Positions 55,266-64,000 of a stretch of 64,000 bases of DNA are shown here, piece by piece (within the stretch, counting starts at the first letter, position 1; every line of letters begins with the position of its first letter). This stretch comes from Atherinomorus stipes (lineage: Eukaryota > Chordata > Actinopteri > Atheriniformes > Atherinidae). The position numbers and the translations under genes were made by a program. Where the stretch lies: positions 496,001 through 560,000 of the forward strand of contig JALJCO010003469.1 in the NCBI GenBank assembly GCA_023101725.1, in the 5' to 3' direction. The notes below the pieces were generated by a model. The model made no database searches. It was not told the DNA's origin and was given only the letters and a program-made list of their open reading frames with translations.

Positions 55266-57689
55266 TGACCTTCATGTTATCTCCCTGACAAAGTGGCTGC
55301 AACGTCAAATGTCTGCAGAAGGCTGAGCTAGATAACAGCAGAAAACTGGGCAGCATATTGTTAATGTCTATGGAGAGATCTTATTTTGTATCAGTGTTCA
55401 TCATGTTTTGCTGTCAGATGTTACGTTGGGTCTGACTGTCATGGGACAGTATGAAGAATTTCAGCAACACGGTCAGACAGATCACAGTTTCATAACTCAT
55501 CTCTTAAACAAGCTGTGCTGTAGAAGTAAAAAATTATGTTTTCATCCCAGATGTACAGAAATGTTGCGCTGCTCAGCAATTCTCCATGGCCAGCTTGTTG
55601 TTCCTGACAAATATACACTTACCGGGGGAATGCAGTGTGCTTGTGCAGCGTACACTTGCTGAGTACTACAATCATTCAGTTACTGCATGTGTGCCATTTT
55701 ACAGCCAGGAGAGCACAATCATTCTGAATTCAGAGAAGAGCTCATATCACAATCTCTGTATTTTAGCTTATCACTGAATGACGATCATCTCACTGTGACA
55801 ATAATTTAATGACATTTATCTTTCAACACTGATGCTATGGCTCTGGTGAAACAAAGTTGTTTTTCATGAAACAGGTTTACAAACTCAGCTGTTACCATTA
55901 TCAGGGAGAGAGAAGATGTAGCCGGAGCACTCAGGAGGCTTTCTGACAGGGACATCTTCTTATCGGCTTGCAGTGAAGTGTGGGTTTATGGAGACGAGCT
56001 GCAGTTTAACTAGGACACCTCAGGAACGTTTCTTGGGAGAAAGCAGTAAGGATAAGCAGGTGAGCTGCAGTAGATTGGTGTGATATCAGAGGAATGGCTC
56101 TAGGGCTGAAAGTGTGTTTCCAAGAATGATGCGAGACAGCAAAGACTAATACATTGAATAGATCTTTTCTTCTTCAAAGACTTCCAATCACAGGGCTTGT
56201 CTCTCACACATACAACTGCAGGCACAAAAAACTCAGCCATGAGTGTGAACACATCTTTCAATACCTTCCTCTTTCTTCTTTCCTCCTCTTTTCTCTCCGT
56301 GATACAAGCTCATAGTTCCCATGAAAATGCTCAAAGAATGTGTGTTTGTCAGAAGCCCTGGAGGACCAGGCTGTTCATCATGTCATGCACTCACTGCCTT
56401 GTTTTTCACAGAGGATGAGGAAGTAGTGAGGAGGCTTGATGTGAAGCTCTCTGTTTTAGACCACAGAAAGGAAATACATAAATGTTGAATTACTAAACAC
56501 TAATCTTTTTTGCAGACTGATGGTTTGCAGATAAATGATCAACATCTGAGTTTTCCTGTATTAGTTTGCAAGTTAGCAAATATGCAATTAAATCACACCC
56601 AGAGGTTGACATACTTTTAATAAAGAACCATTGGAGAAATAGCTTTGAACACTGAATTACCATTTATGGTCCTCAGAAAATGATTTGTGAAATGTTTTTT
56701 CTCCTAAACCAGAGATGTACAACCTGCGACTCTTCAGGCATTTGGCTGCAGAGGAACATAGTGTAATTCTTTTAAGAATGAACTTAGTTATGTTCATTTT
56801 CTATTATGCAGGTTTAACCCTATGGTTTGATTTGTGGTTAAAAAAAATAGCAACCACAAAAATCTAGATTGAAAGACATTTCCAGAAAAAAACAGCATTT
56901 CCTGACAAGTACAACACCGAACATGAACAGAAGAAGAGATTTCAGAACTTCTGTGGGAAGCTGAATGATGCAGACTTTAAGGGAGTCAACCCCTGGTTTT
57001 TCATGTCTCAACTCTTCCTTACATAGCCTTTAAATCCATTTTAAAATTTATCAGGGGAAAAAAAATAAAATAAAACAAAACAGTTTGATCTGAATTTCTT
57101 GTTCACCCAACAACATTCTCTCGCAAAAGCACATGCGAGATTTTGATGGGCACAAATGTTTAAAACCTATTTAATTTAGGTAAAATGTTATTATTGCAGT
57201 AAATCTAGCTGGCATTCTCATGTGGTAAAGTGAGGTGTCATTCACCAGCTGATCAGTTGAAATTCAGTTGCACGAGAAGTCCAGATAATATGGTATGGCT
57301 CACACATAAACTGCAAAAAGTGAAATAAAGGTTTACAGCAGGATGGTCACAATGTCAGATTAAATGATCACAGCAGCATAAATTATTGCCGTTTTTTAGT
57401 CGAGATTCTGGGAAAAATACCAGTATCACTGCAACCAGTCATTGATCACAGCCCCGGAGATGTGATCTGGGATTTGAGATTTCATTTCAGGATCTCATAC
57501 ATAATAAAGCATAACATTACACAAGCATAGACTTACCGACTACACTGCAGGTGAGTCCATGACAGCTGGATTCGCCCTTCTTTACAAATGCAGGGCTGGT
57601 GTGGCAGGGTGAGTAGCAGGATCATTGTTGCTGGATATAAATTTAATCCACTGGTCTCTGGTACTTTAGTCTGCAGATGCCACAACACC
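55266..57689. other. No gene recognised
   Basis: Unique-looking sequence. Possible hAT-like end AGAGATGTACAACCTGCGAC at about 56712 without a partner. Short frames without domains. Confidence 0.55.
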
Positions 57690-57990
57690 CCAGCCAGCAT
57701 TTCCATGCGGAGCCCATATGGGTTCAATTTTGGCTGCATATGAGGGACCCAAGTGGGATTGTCCATGGTTTCCATGGTGGCCATGTGTTTTCCCATATAG
57801 CCTATAAGCATGAGCTTGAACTGGACAAATTTGCAGATCTCATAGTTTAAGTAACATGGGCCCCATATGTGGAAGCCCACATGGGAAAACACAGGTGGGG
57901 CCACCATGGAAACTGTGGACAAATCCAATTGGGTCCTCATGTGCAGCCAAAATTGAACCCATATGGGCCCCACATGGAAATGCTGGCTGG
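57690..57990. repeat. 300-bp inverted repeat (hairpin element)
   Basis: CCAGCCAGCATTTCCATG at the left is matched by CATGGAAATGCTGGCTGG at the right. The arms stay paired through GCCCATATGGGTTCAATTTT, GGCTGCATATGAGG, GTCCATGGTTTCCATGG, TGGCC and TGTTTTCCCAT over about 120 bp with scattered mismatches. The centre (about 57800-57870) is AT-mixed. Within the arms are smaller palindromes such as CCATGG and CCCATATGGG. The 146-codon minus frame covering this area reads through both arms and is not a gene. Confidence 0.85.
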
Positions 57991-59179
57991 AACTGTTTCA
58001 TGTTGATTTTCACAACTAAAAAGAGCACAGTTGACATCGAAATGATCTTTAGGCATCTTTTACACAAGTCTTCAGTGATGGTGGTGCAACAGCAGCAAAG
58101 CAGATGATTTTAGGTGGTGGAAGAGGAGCAGAGCGGAGGCAAATAGCATAGTATATAGCATAGCATAGATTATCAAGTTATTCACAAATGGAGAATACAC
58201 ACAAGAATCAGTCATTTGAATACTGGAGCATCTATTCTTTGACTTTACAAACAAGGTCAAATACTTGAGGAGGATGGAGAAACATCTTTCTTTGCAAAGG
58301 ACCGTCAAGGACAGGACCATTACAATGACAACAAACATCCTGACTCAGCAAGCTGATTCAGATCCAGCAGACTCAATCACCTGCGATGAGTCGAACAATG
58401 TTGACCATATTGATCAGACACGATTATGTAACTCCACCTTTGACTTGAGATTGGCCTGGTTTCTGTGGGCCCTGCACATTTCTGTGAGATTAGGGTTTAG
58501 TAGCAGAGTGGCGCTAACGGTGGTCGTTTCTGCAGCCAAAAATTCAGGAGCAAAGAGGAGACATCAGGAGGTATTTTACAATGAGTCAGCATTTAAGTTA
58601 CAAGGAAATTATTTCCCAGCTCCTTTAGCAGCTGAGAAACCCTGTTTCCTAATCATGCATCAGTGTGTTATGTTATCAGGTGACAGAATCAAGACTGACT
58701 GGTAGTTCAGAGAGAGGAGAAGATGAGGCAGGTATAGAGGAGGGTGAACTTTAATCTGAGTTGTGACCTGGTCTGTTTGCAGATCCCCCCACCCACCCAT
58801 CTTTAGCCTACCCTTCTCAGCCTTGGGTCGCTGCTGGGTAGCGACTCCAGAAATGCACATAATAGATGTCACCATGCCATTAAACAGATCCAGAACACAG
58901 ACTTTTAAGTTCAGAAAGTTACAGCGTGCATCTTTAAAATCTAGTCAAATCCTAAAATGTTATACTTAAGTGTTTACCCTAATCTCCACATGATATTGTT
59001 CAGACTAAAATTACGTTTTTGTTTTGTCCAGATCCCTGAAAAAAATGGATCATAAGTGAAATTGAAATGAGAATAATGATGTAAAAATGAACATTCCCTC
59101 TAACATTGCAAATTCCATGCAGTTGATTTTTTTCTATATGATCATAAGGGGTTAGAAAAGAAACGAAACACCTGTATTT
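57991..59179. other. No gene recognised
   Basis: A 146-codon plus frame at 58265-58705 has no recognised domain. AACTTTCT and GTGCATCTTTAAA words near 58910-58940 resemble a TTAA-type MITE end but no partner was found. Confidence 0.5.
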
Positions 59180-59355
59180 TAGGGGGGGGGTTTGTAAAAA
59201 AAAGGGGGGGAAAATTTTTTAAAAAAAAATATAAATATTAGACTGGGGGGGTTGGGGGGGAGAGAATTCCCCCAAAGGTCTCTGAAAAAACCTCCCTATG
59301 ATTTTTAAAGAAGGTGGAGGGCCCAAAATAAAAAAAGTGGTGAAGTTTTTTCCCC
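59180..59355. other. Homopolymer-inflated low-quality-looking patch
   Basis: Runs such as TTTTAGGGGGGGGGG, AAAAAAAAGGGGGGGG, GGGAAAATTTTTT and GACTGGGGGGGTTGGGGGGG fill about 175 bp and stop abruptly on both sides in normal sequence. The same style recurs at 63.55-63.87 kb inside a recognisable transposon. Best explained by base-calling or gap-filling error. Confidence 0.6.
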
Positions 59356-59689
59356 TATATACTGTAGACATACAGTTGAAAGGAAAATTATGTTCTCTGT
59401 AACTATAGTTTATTACTGTTTGTAGTTCTCGCTGTTTATGATCATGTTCTCCTCCAAGGTGTCGTTAAGTTGATGAATTTATGTCCAGGATTTCTTCTTC
59501 TGTGAGGTTTAAGTACATTTATGAGATACTGATGGTTGCACCGTAGAGCAAACTGCTGTCTTGTCTGGTCAATATTGATGTGAAACAAATATTCCAACAG
59601 ATGTCTTCAACTCATAAACTAACAAATCAAATAATCCTAATAGACGTGTATGATGGTTTCTTTTTATCCATCCATTCTCTAAGCAGTGA
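59356..59689. other. No gene recognised
   Basis: AT-mixed sequence; no repeat assigned. Confidence 0.6.
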
Positions 59690-59965
59690 GACTAGACTTT
59701 CCACTCACTTCTGTCACCTTGTCCCAGGGGAACCCAGGCCAATCAAGAAGCACAGTCTCTCCAGCGTGTCTTGGGTCTTCTCACAGGTCTCCTCCTCGTG
59801 GGACATGTCTGGACCACCTACCCTGGGAAATGTCCAGGAGGCATCCTAACCAGATAACCGAGCTGCCTCATCTGGCTCCTCGGAGGAGAAGCAGCTCTAC
59901 TCTGATCCCCTCCTGAGTCCTGAATGACCAAGTTCCTCACCCTATCTCTAAGGGAGAGTCCAGAC
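59690..59965. repeat. High-copy fish repeat (CTCCAGCGTGTCTTGGGTCTTC type)
   Basis: TCTCCAGCGTGTCTTGGGTC, TTCTCACAGGTCTCCTCCTC, GTGGGACATGTCTGGACCAC, CAGGAGGCATCCTAACCAGA, GAGCTGCCTCATCTGGCTCC, AGCAGCTCTACTCTGATCCC and CACCCTATCTCTAAGGGAGA follow the order of a teleost repeat I recognise well. Probably derived from a non-LTR retroelement; I do not assign the clade. No functional frame. Confidence 0.7.
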
Positions 59966-60003
59966 CAAAGATGTAACAAAAAATAAATAAATTTAAAAAA
60001 AAA

Positions 60004-60282
60004 AAAAAGGACGTATAGTGTCCGCTCATGTCAGAATCGTGGAAAGTGAAGCCAGTTGGGTGTGTCCCACCATCGCCATCTTGCACTGTTGTGTGTTGTC
60101 ACTCCTGGAAAATACTAAAATGGGCAAAGCGTGGCATCGGAGCCAATGACTGGTAGCGAATGTACTCTGAGCGAAATGTTAACCGAGCTAACTCAAAACT
60201 AACAAGAGCTAATGAAGATAAGTCTCCTAAGCGGCAGGCTAAAGGTAAGGCGTGTTTGAACTTGCTGTTAGCTGCTAAAAAC
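60004..60282 (+). mobile_element. GCTAA-rich repeat family, copy E, 5' part
   Basis: GGACGTATAGTGTCCGCTCA, AAAGTGAAGCCAGTTGGGTG, CCACCATCGCCATCTTGC, GTCACTCCTGGAAAATAC, AAAATGGGCAAAGCGTGGC, AACTAACAAGAGCTAATGAA and GTTAGCTGCTAAAAAC run in family order and stop at the hAT insertion. An A run at 59992-60008 precedes it. The copy resumes at 61746. Confidence 0.85.
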
Positions 60283-61745
60283 TAGTCTGGTACACCAGCC
60301 TGACTAACGCCATGTATGAGATACACGGAAAGTCAGTCTGGGTTCCCTCCATTTGGAAGTGATTTCCACTCCGGTAAACAATTGACTGGACCAATCACAG
60401 CGCGGGAGACGGGACTTTACAACACGTCTTTTTTGGTGACTCATTTCTCTAACATAAACAGTCAGAATGGTGGCTGCAGAGGAGCGACTATATAACAATG
60501 TCCTTTCTGATGTCTTAATGAGCTGCACATATCCTTAAAGGGACACTGTGTATCGGGGCAGCCCCCGTCTTGCTGCATCGGTGAACCGGGCAGACCGACG
60601 ACATCCGCTGCATGTAAAGTTCACCGGCTTATGTGAAGACGGGCCGTAGTTACAGTGACATAGTCCATCTGTTCGGTTGTCATGGCGATGTCGTATTGTT
60701 TTCCCTGACCCATGTTTTACCGTCTTTCGCTCGGCTTCATTGATTAAAATGACATCTGGTTTGTTACCAACGGCCGTCTGCCTGACTGCACGTGAACCCA
60801 GCATCAGCGAGACGCTAGTCTCTCCCCTCTGCAGCGCGGTAACTTTTCAAAGGCATTACCTCGAACTGAGCTGAAAACTCCGGTGTGTCCGGTGAGTTTC
60901 TGTGCTTTCCTACCATCACGCTTCTCCCGAACGCAAAAACATGGCGATACGACATGGCAGCCTTCACTGAGCCGCCCCGCTTGATGTGTAAATGAAGTGA
61001 TTACTGATTAATGAAAAAACACTTTTGAACCAAATAATCAGTTTTTGTGAATAAAACACAGGAGAACTTACAGAATATCCCTTTAAAACTGCAACAACTT
61101 GCTGCTCTGAAGGCTTTCCTCCATGTTTTCCTCTTTCAAAAAGACGTTTGTGTCAGTGTAATTACTCTAGTAACAAATAGTCCACGCTTCTTACACATGA
61201 TATGGGTTCTTTATTCCATTAAACCACGAAACGCCATGAAAACGTGTTCGCCTGGTAGATCAGCAGTAGAATTATTAACAGGAACGTAAAACTCGCCGAC
61301 GCCTCCGACGTCTGTTTCTGCTCTGTTTCGGTGCTTAACTAACAGCTTCTGGGTCATAGTCACATGACGGGCAACACAAATGCTTTCTCATATTAGTAGT
61401 TCAGCTATAAACAATGCTTAAATGTAACAGAGTATTTATAATAATAAAACAAAACATTTTATGTTAATATACACAAGAAAATTACATTAAATAGAGAGAA
61501 AAACAATGTGTAAACGCTGACTTCCGGCGTCGCCATAGCAACATAGCAACAGAGTGCCGAACTACGCTTAAGGCCGCCAACTACAGTCACTTCCCTGTTT
61601 CTCTGATTGGTTCTCTTCGGTTCACTTTCCTCCTGTTAGTCCCGCCTCTCATCTCGCATTGGAAATCAGTCTCCAGCGGAGGGAACCCAGACTGACTTGC
61701 CGTGTATCTCATACATGGCATTAGTCAGGCTGGTGTACCAGGCTA
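60283..61745. mobile_element. hAT-type element with nested TTAA element (copy 1)
   Basis: The left end TAGTCTGGTACACCAGCCTG and the complement of the right end TAGCCTGGTACACCAGCCTG match. The inverted ends continue through ACTAAYGCCATGTATGAGAT, CACGG[A/C]AAGTCAGTCTGGG and TTCCCTCC to about 90 bp. Outside are GCTAAAAAC (60274-60282) and GCTAAAAC (61746-61753), an 8-bp duplication differing by one A. No transposase. A second copy (63003-63469) has the same ends. Without the nested 544-bp insertion it is about 915 bp. Confidence 0.9.
60539..61082. mobile_element. 544-bp TTAA-site element nested in the hAT element
   Basis: Ends AGGGACACTGTGTA and, inverted at the right, AGGGATATTCTGTA. TTAA on both sides (60535-60538 and 61083-61086). 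The hAT copy at 63.0 kb has GTCCTTAAACCTGC (complement) at the equivalent place with a single TTAA, i.e. an unoccupied site. The interior is GC-rich with CG dinucleotides. The 89-codon minus frame (60535-60804) has no transposase similarity. Ends resemble the 418-889 element (AGGGACTTG). Confidence 0.85.
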
Positions 61746-62067
61746 GCTAAAACCACCATTTTGCTACTCTGCTGCAGACTGAGACCTTACCGAAAGCAAA
61801 CATGGAGCTATCAGCTAGCTCCATGTTCAGCTGGTCTGCCGCATGTTGATAAAAAGGACATGCCCCTAATTATGTGTAATTTCAAGATTGAATAACATCT
61901 AAACAGATGAGTTATAAAAAGATTCACCTCCCTCACAGTTGACATGAGGGTAAACTTGACTATTACTAAAATGCTTTTTGTACAGGCTGTAAACATGTTT
62001 ATTTCTGATGTGAAGTTGGCCTTTGGGGATTTGATCTGTTTTGGGGCCAGCCCCTAGGGGATCAAGA
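61746..62067 (+). mobile_element. GCTAA-rich repeat family, copy E, 3' part
   Basis: Resumes with GCTAAAACCACCATTTTGCT and ACTCTGCTGCAGACTGAGAC as in copy A. Then ATGCCCCTAATTATGTGTAA, GAGGGTAAACTTGACTATTA, TGTAAACATGTTTATTTCTG and the 3' end TTTTGGGGCCAGCCCCTAGG, which is inverted in copy B at 45.17 kb. Complete unit about 600 bp without the insertion. Confidence 0.85.
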
Positions 62068-62206
62068 AAGAACTACAATTATGAAACTTAACTTCCAGGC
62101 TTCACACTTTTCCAATGGAGTTTCCACCTTGGTTCAGTCCCCCTGGGAAGGAACCTCACTTAAGCTGCTTGTCGTGATCTTGTTCTTTACCAACAGCTGG
62201 TACCTT

Positions 62207-62378
62207 GGGCTATCTGCACGACTCCACTCCTTCCTGAATTTCAGACAGCACCTTTGTTTCCTGTCTTTAGTTACTGAAGTCAGGCACACCTGGATTAATC
62301 AGTTTGTCCAGTAATGAAAGACAGGAAACAGAGGTGCTGTCTGAAATTCAGGAAGCAGTGGAGTCGTGCATATAGCCC
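62207..62378. repeat. Near-perfect 62-bp inverted repeat with 48-bp loop
   Basis: Left arm 62207-62268 and right arm 62317-62378 are complementary at 59 of 62 positions by direct comparison (landmarks GCACGACTCCACT, CTTCCTGAATTTCAGACAGC, TTTCCTGTCTTT). The loop contains CAGGCACACCTGG. No TIR-type flanking duplication is evident. Transcription would give a long, stable hairpin. Confidence 0.9.
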
Positions 62379-62633
62379 ATAGGTCAAGACAGGACTGTAG
62401 ATCACCAGGTTAACCAAAAGCTTCTTCACCACTAGAGATTGATGCAGTCCACGTGGCTGCAGATGCTGCACTGATCCACCTCAATTCATTATTTGTAATA
62501 CAGATTATATAAGATATAAATACTTTTATTTAATGCTTAATCCACTGTTGACCCATGCAGTTCATGCCTGGATGATGTGTGATGTAGCAGGAGGTCTGCT
62601 CCTGTTACAGGTCTGCTGATCTGGTGTCAGTCA

Positions 62634-63002
62634 ACCCTCACCGGCCACTTTATCAGGTACACCTGTCCAACTACTTATTAACGCAGATTTCTAATCAGCC
62701 AATCACCTGGTAGCAACTCAATGCATTTAGGCGTGTAGTCATGCCGAGCATTAGAATGGAGTAGAAAGGTGATTTAAATGACTTTGAACATAGTATGGTT
62801 GTTGGTGCCATATGGGCTGGTCTGAGTATTTCAGAAACTGATGATCTACTGGGATTTTCATGCACACCCATCTCTAGTTAGTTTACAGAGAATGGTCCCA
62901 AAAAGAGAAAATATCCAGTGAGCAGCAGTTCTGTGGGCACAAATGCCTTGTTGATGCCAGAGGTCAGAGGAGAATGGCCAGACTGGTTTGAGCTGATAGA
63001 AA
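62634..63002 (+). pseudogene. Tc1-like transposon: 5' end and N-terminal transposase remnant
   Basis: Starts with CACCGGCCACTTTATCAGGT and ACACCTGTCCAACTACTTAT, an end I recognise for a Tc1-like fish element. From about 62762 the frame reads KGDLNDFEHSMVVGAIWAG then LSISETDDLLGFS, the helix-turn-helix of the N-terminal DNA-binding region, then a stop and frameshift, ENGPKKRKYP and similarity through ARGQRRMA-type codons to GATAGAAA at 63002. The element is split by a hAT insertion and resumes at 63478. Confidence 0.8.
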
Positions 63003-63469
63003 TAAGCCTGGTATACCAGCCTGACTAACGCCATGTACGTATGATGTACATGGCAAGTCAGTCTGGGATCCTTCTGCTAGCGACTGATTTTCAATACGAG
63101 ATGAGAGGCAGGACTAACGGCAAGAAAGTGAATGGGAGAGAACAAATCAGAGAAACACCAAAGTGATGCAAATGTTATTTTGTAAGAAGCCTTCAGAACA
63201 GCAAATTGTTGCAGGTTTAAGGACATGTGCAGCTCATTAAGACATCAGAAAGGGTATCATTAAACCGCCGTTCCTCAGCAGCTACCATTCTGACTGTTTA
63301 TGGTTAGAGAACCAAGTCGCTGAAAAAGATGTATCGTAAAGTCCAGCCTCCCGTGCTGTGATTGGTCCGATCAATTTTTCACCGGAGTGGAAATCCCTTT
63401 CTAATGGAGGGAACCCAGGCTGACTTGCCGTGTATCTCATATATGGCGTTGGTCAGGCGTGCCAGGCTA
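63003..63469. mobile_element. hAT-type element (copy 2) with exact 8-bp duplication
   Basis: TAAGCCTGGTATACCAGCCT at the left and the complement of the right end TAGCCTGGCACGCCTGACC form the ends. GATAGAAA flanks both sides exactly (62995-63002 and 63470-63477). The body matches copy 1 (60.28-61.75 kb) in inverted orientation: GTAAAGTCCAGCCTCCCGTG, TGATTGGTCCG, ATTCTGACTGTTTATG. The internal TTAA site is unoccupied here. 467 bp, internally deleted relative to copy 1. No transposase. Confidence 0.9.
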
Positions 63470-63477
63470 GATAGAAA

Positions 63478-64000
63478 AGCAAAGGTATCTCAAATAATCA
63501 CTCGTACAACTGAGGTATGCAGAGGAGAATAAGAACACAAAAAATTACCCCTATGGGGGGGGGGGGGGGGAAAAGGAAAAAGGGGGTGGCGCTAATGTCA
63601 AAAAAAAAAGGAAACTGAGGGAAGAATTCAAAAAAACTCACCAAAAATGGACAGTAGAAGATGGATAAATGTTGGCTGGTTTGGGTGGGTCTCCATTTTT
63701 TAAGGGGATATAAAGGGGGGGGGGTGATGTTGGGGTGAAAACAAAAAAAAAAGAGGGTGTCTTCCTTCTTGTGAAAAAAGGGGGGAAAGAGTTGTGTGTT
63801 CGGGGGGGTGGGGGTGTATGGGGGGGGGGGTATTTTGGCCTCCTTGGGGGGTCAGTAAAGAGCCAACAAAACAAAAAACGAGTATTATTTCCAACCATGT
63901 CCATCCCTTTGCGACAATACAGTAACCATCGATGCTACCGGAGGAGGAAACAGCAATATAAAAACGAACCCTACTTACACATCCAGTTCCCTGGACTCCA
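63478..64000 (+). pseudogene. Tc1-like transposon continued, corrupted sequence to window end
   Basis: Resumes AGCAAAGGTATCTCAAATAA and TCACTCGTACAACTGAGGTA, TGCAGAGGAGAATAAGAACAC in line with the transposase that started at 62.76 kb. From about 63548 the sequence degenerates into G and A homopolymers, yet words of the expected element persist: CTCACCAAAAATGGACAGTA, GAAGATGGATAAATGTTGG, GGGGGTATTTTGGCC, TCCATCCCTTTGCGACAATA and CAGTTCCCTGGACTCCA at the end. The DDE domain should lie here but cannot be read. Confidence 0.6.
63548..63870. other. Homopolymer-inflated low-quality-looking patch inside the Tc1 element
   Basis: Contains a run of about 17 G at 63556, TATAAAGGGGGGGGGG, GTATGGGGGGGGGG and several A runs of 8-10. 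Expected transposon words appear between them in the right order. The minus-strand proline-rich frames here are artefacts. Confidence 0.65.

Noticed and set aside
57533..57973. 146-codon minus frame
   Set aside because: It reads through both arms of a 300-bp inverted repeat, so it is explained by the repeat.
58265..58705. 146-codon plus frame
   Set aside because: Inspected for domains, signal peptide and repeats; none recognised, and the length is not remarkable for 64 kb. A protein search would be needed to revive it.
63638..63904. Proline-rich minus frames
   Set aside because: They lie in the homopolymer-inflated patch inside the Tc1 element and are artefacts.
1..64000. CRISPR arrays, bacterial operons or phage modules
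   Set aside because: No regularly spaced direct repeats with unique spacers and no prokaryotic-type gene packing; sequence character is vertebrate.

Overview
This 64-kb window looks like a repeat-dense, apparently gene-free stretch of a teleost fish nuclear genome, probably a percomorph-type fish. That placement is inference from its repeats, several of which I recognise as common in fish DNA: Tc1-like transposases, CR1/L2/Rex-like LINE ends, tRNA-derived SINEs, a 'TTTATTTATATAGCACATT' repeat, and hAT, TTAA-site and Harbinger-like elements with terminal inverted repeats (TIRs). No host protein-coding exon, rRNA or convincing functional tRNA could be supported. The longer open frames are fragments of transposons, complements of CT/GA-rich tracts, or chance frames.

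Layout. 0-7 kb: foldback repeat copies 1 and 2, a TTAA-site element inserted in copy 1, and a larger TIR element (4.74-6.39 kb) holding copy 2. 8-14 kb: a 5' hAT fragment with the start of its transposase frame (9.46-10.0 kb) and a hAT-like copy (13.2-13.7 kb). 16-21.3 kb: an AT-rich element, then a well-resolved chain of a TTAA element carrying a LINE end, a TTA-site MITE (short non-autonomous DNA element) in its 3' target site, and a second TTAA element. 23.2-24.8 kb: a dead LINE reverse transcriptase split by microsatellites and a Tc1-like MITE. 25.3-27.9 kb: foldback copy 3, microsatellites and a TIR element with a TTCGAA-centred palindrome. 31-38.5 kb: SINE plus Tc1 fragment, a GACA/GATA array, a hAT-like copy, a LINE fragment, a Tc1 C-terminal fragment and a Harbinger-like element.

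39.7-62.1 kb holds a Tc1-type end pair with a MITE nested in it and five copies, in both orientations, of one 'GCTAA'-rich repeat. The last copy (60.0-62.07 kb) contains a hAT element that itself contains a TTAA-site element. Other copies inside the same window supply unoccupied sites for both insertions. 62.6-64.0 kb is a Tc1 element with a second copy of that hAT element inside it, flanked by an exact 8-bp duplication. The Tc1 sequence then becomes homopolymer-inflated and looks like sequencing or gap-fill error, as does 59.18-59.35 kb.

There is no operon-like or cooperating gene system. The main value of the window is its datable insertion history and some unusually clean inverted repeats (14.72, 57.69-57.99 and 62.21-62.38 kb). 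Family assignments rest on motifs and remembered consensus features; no database search was run.
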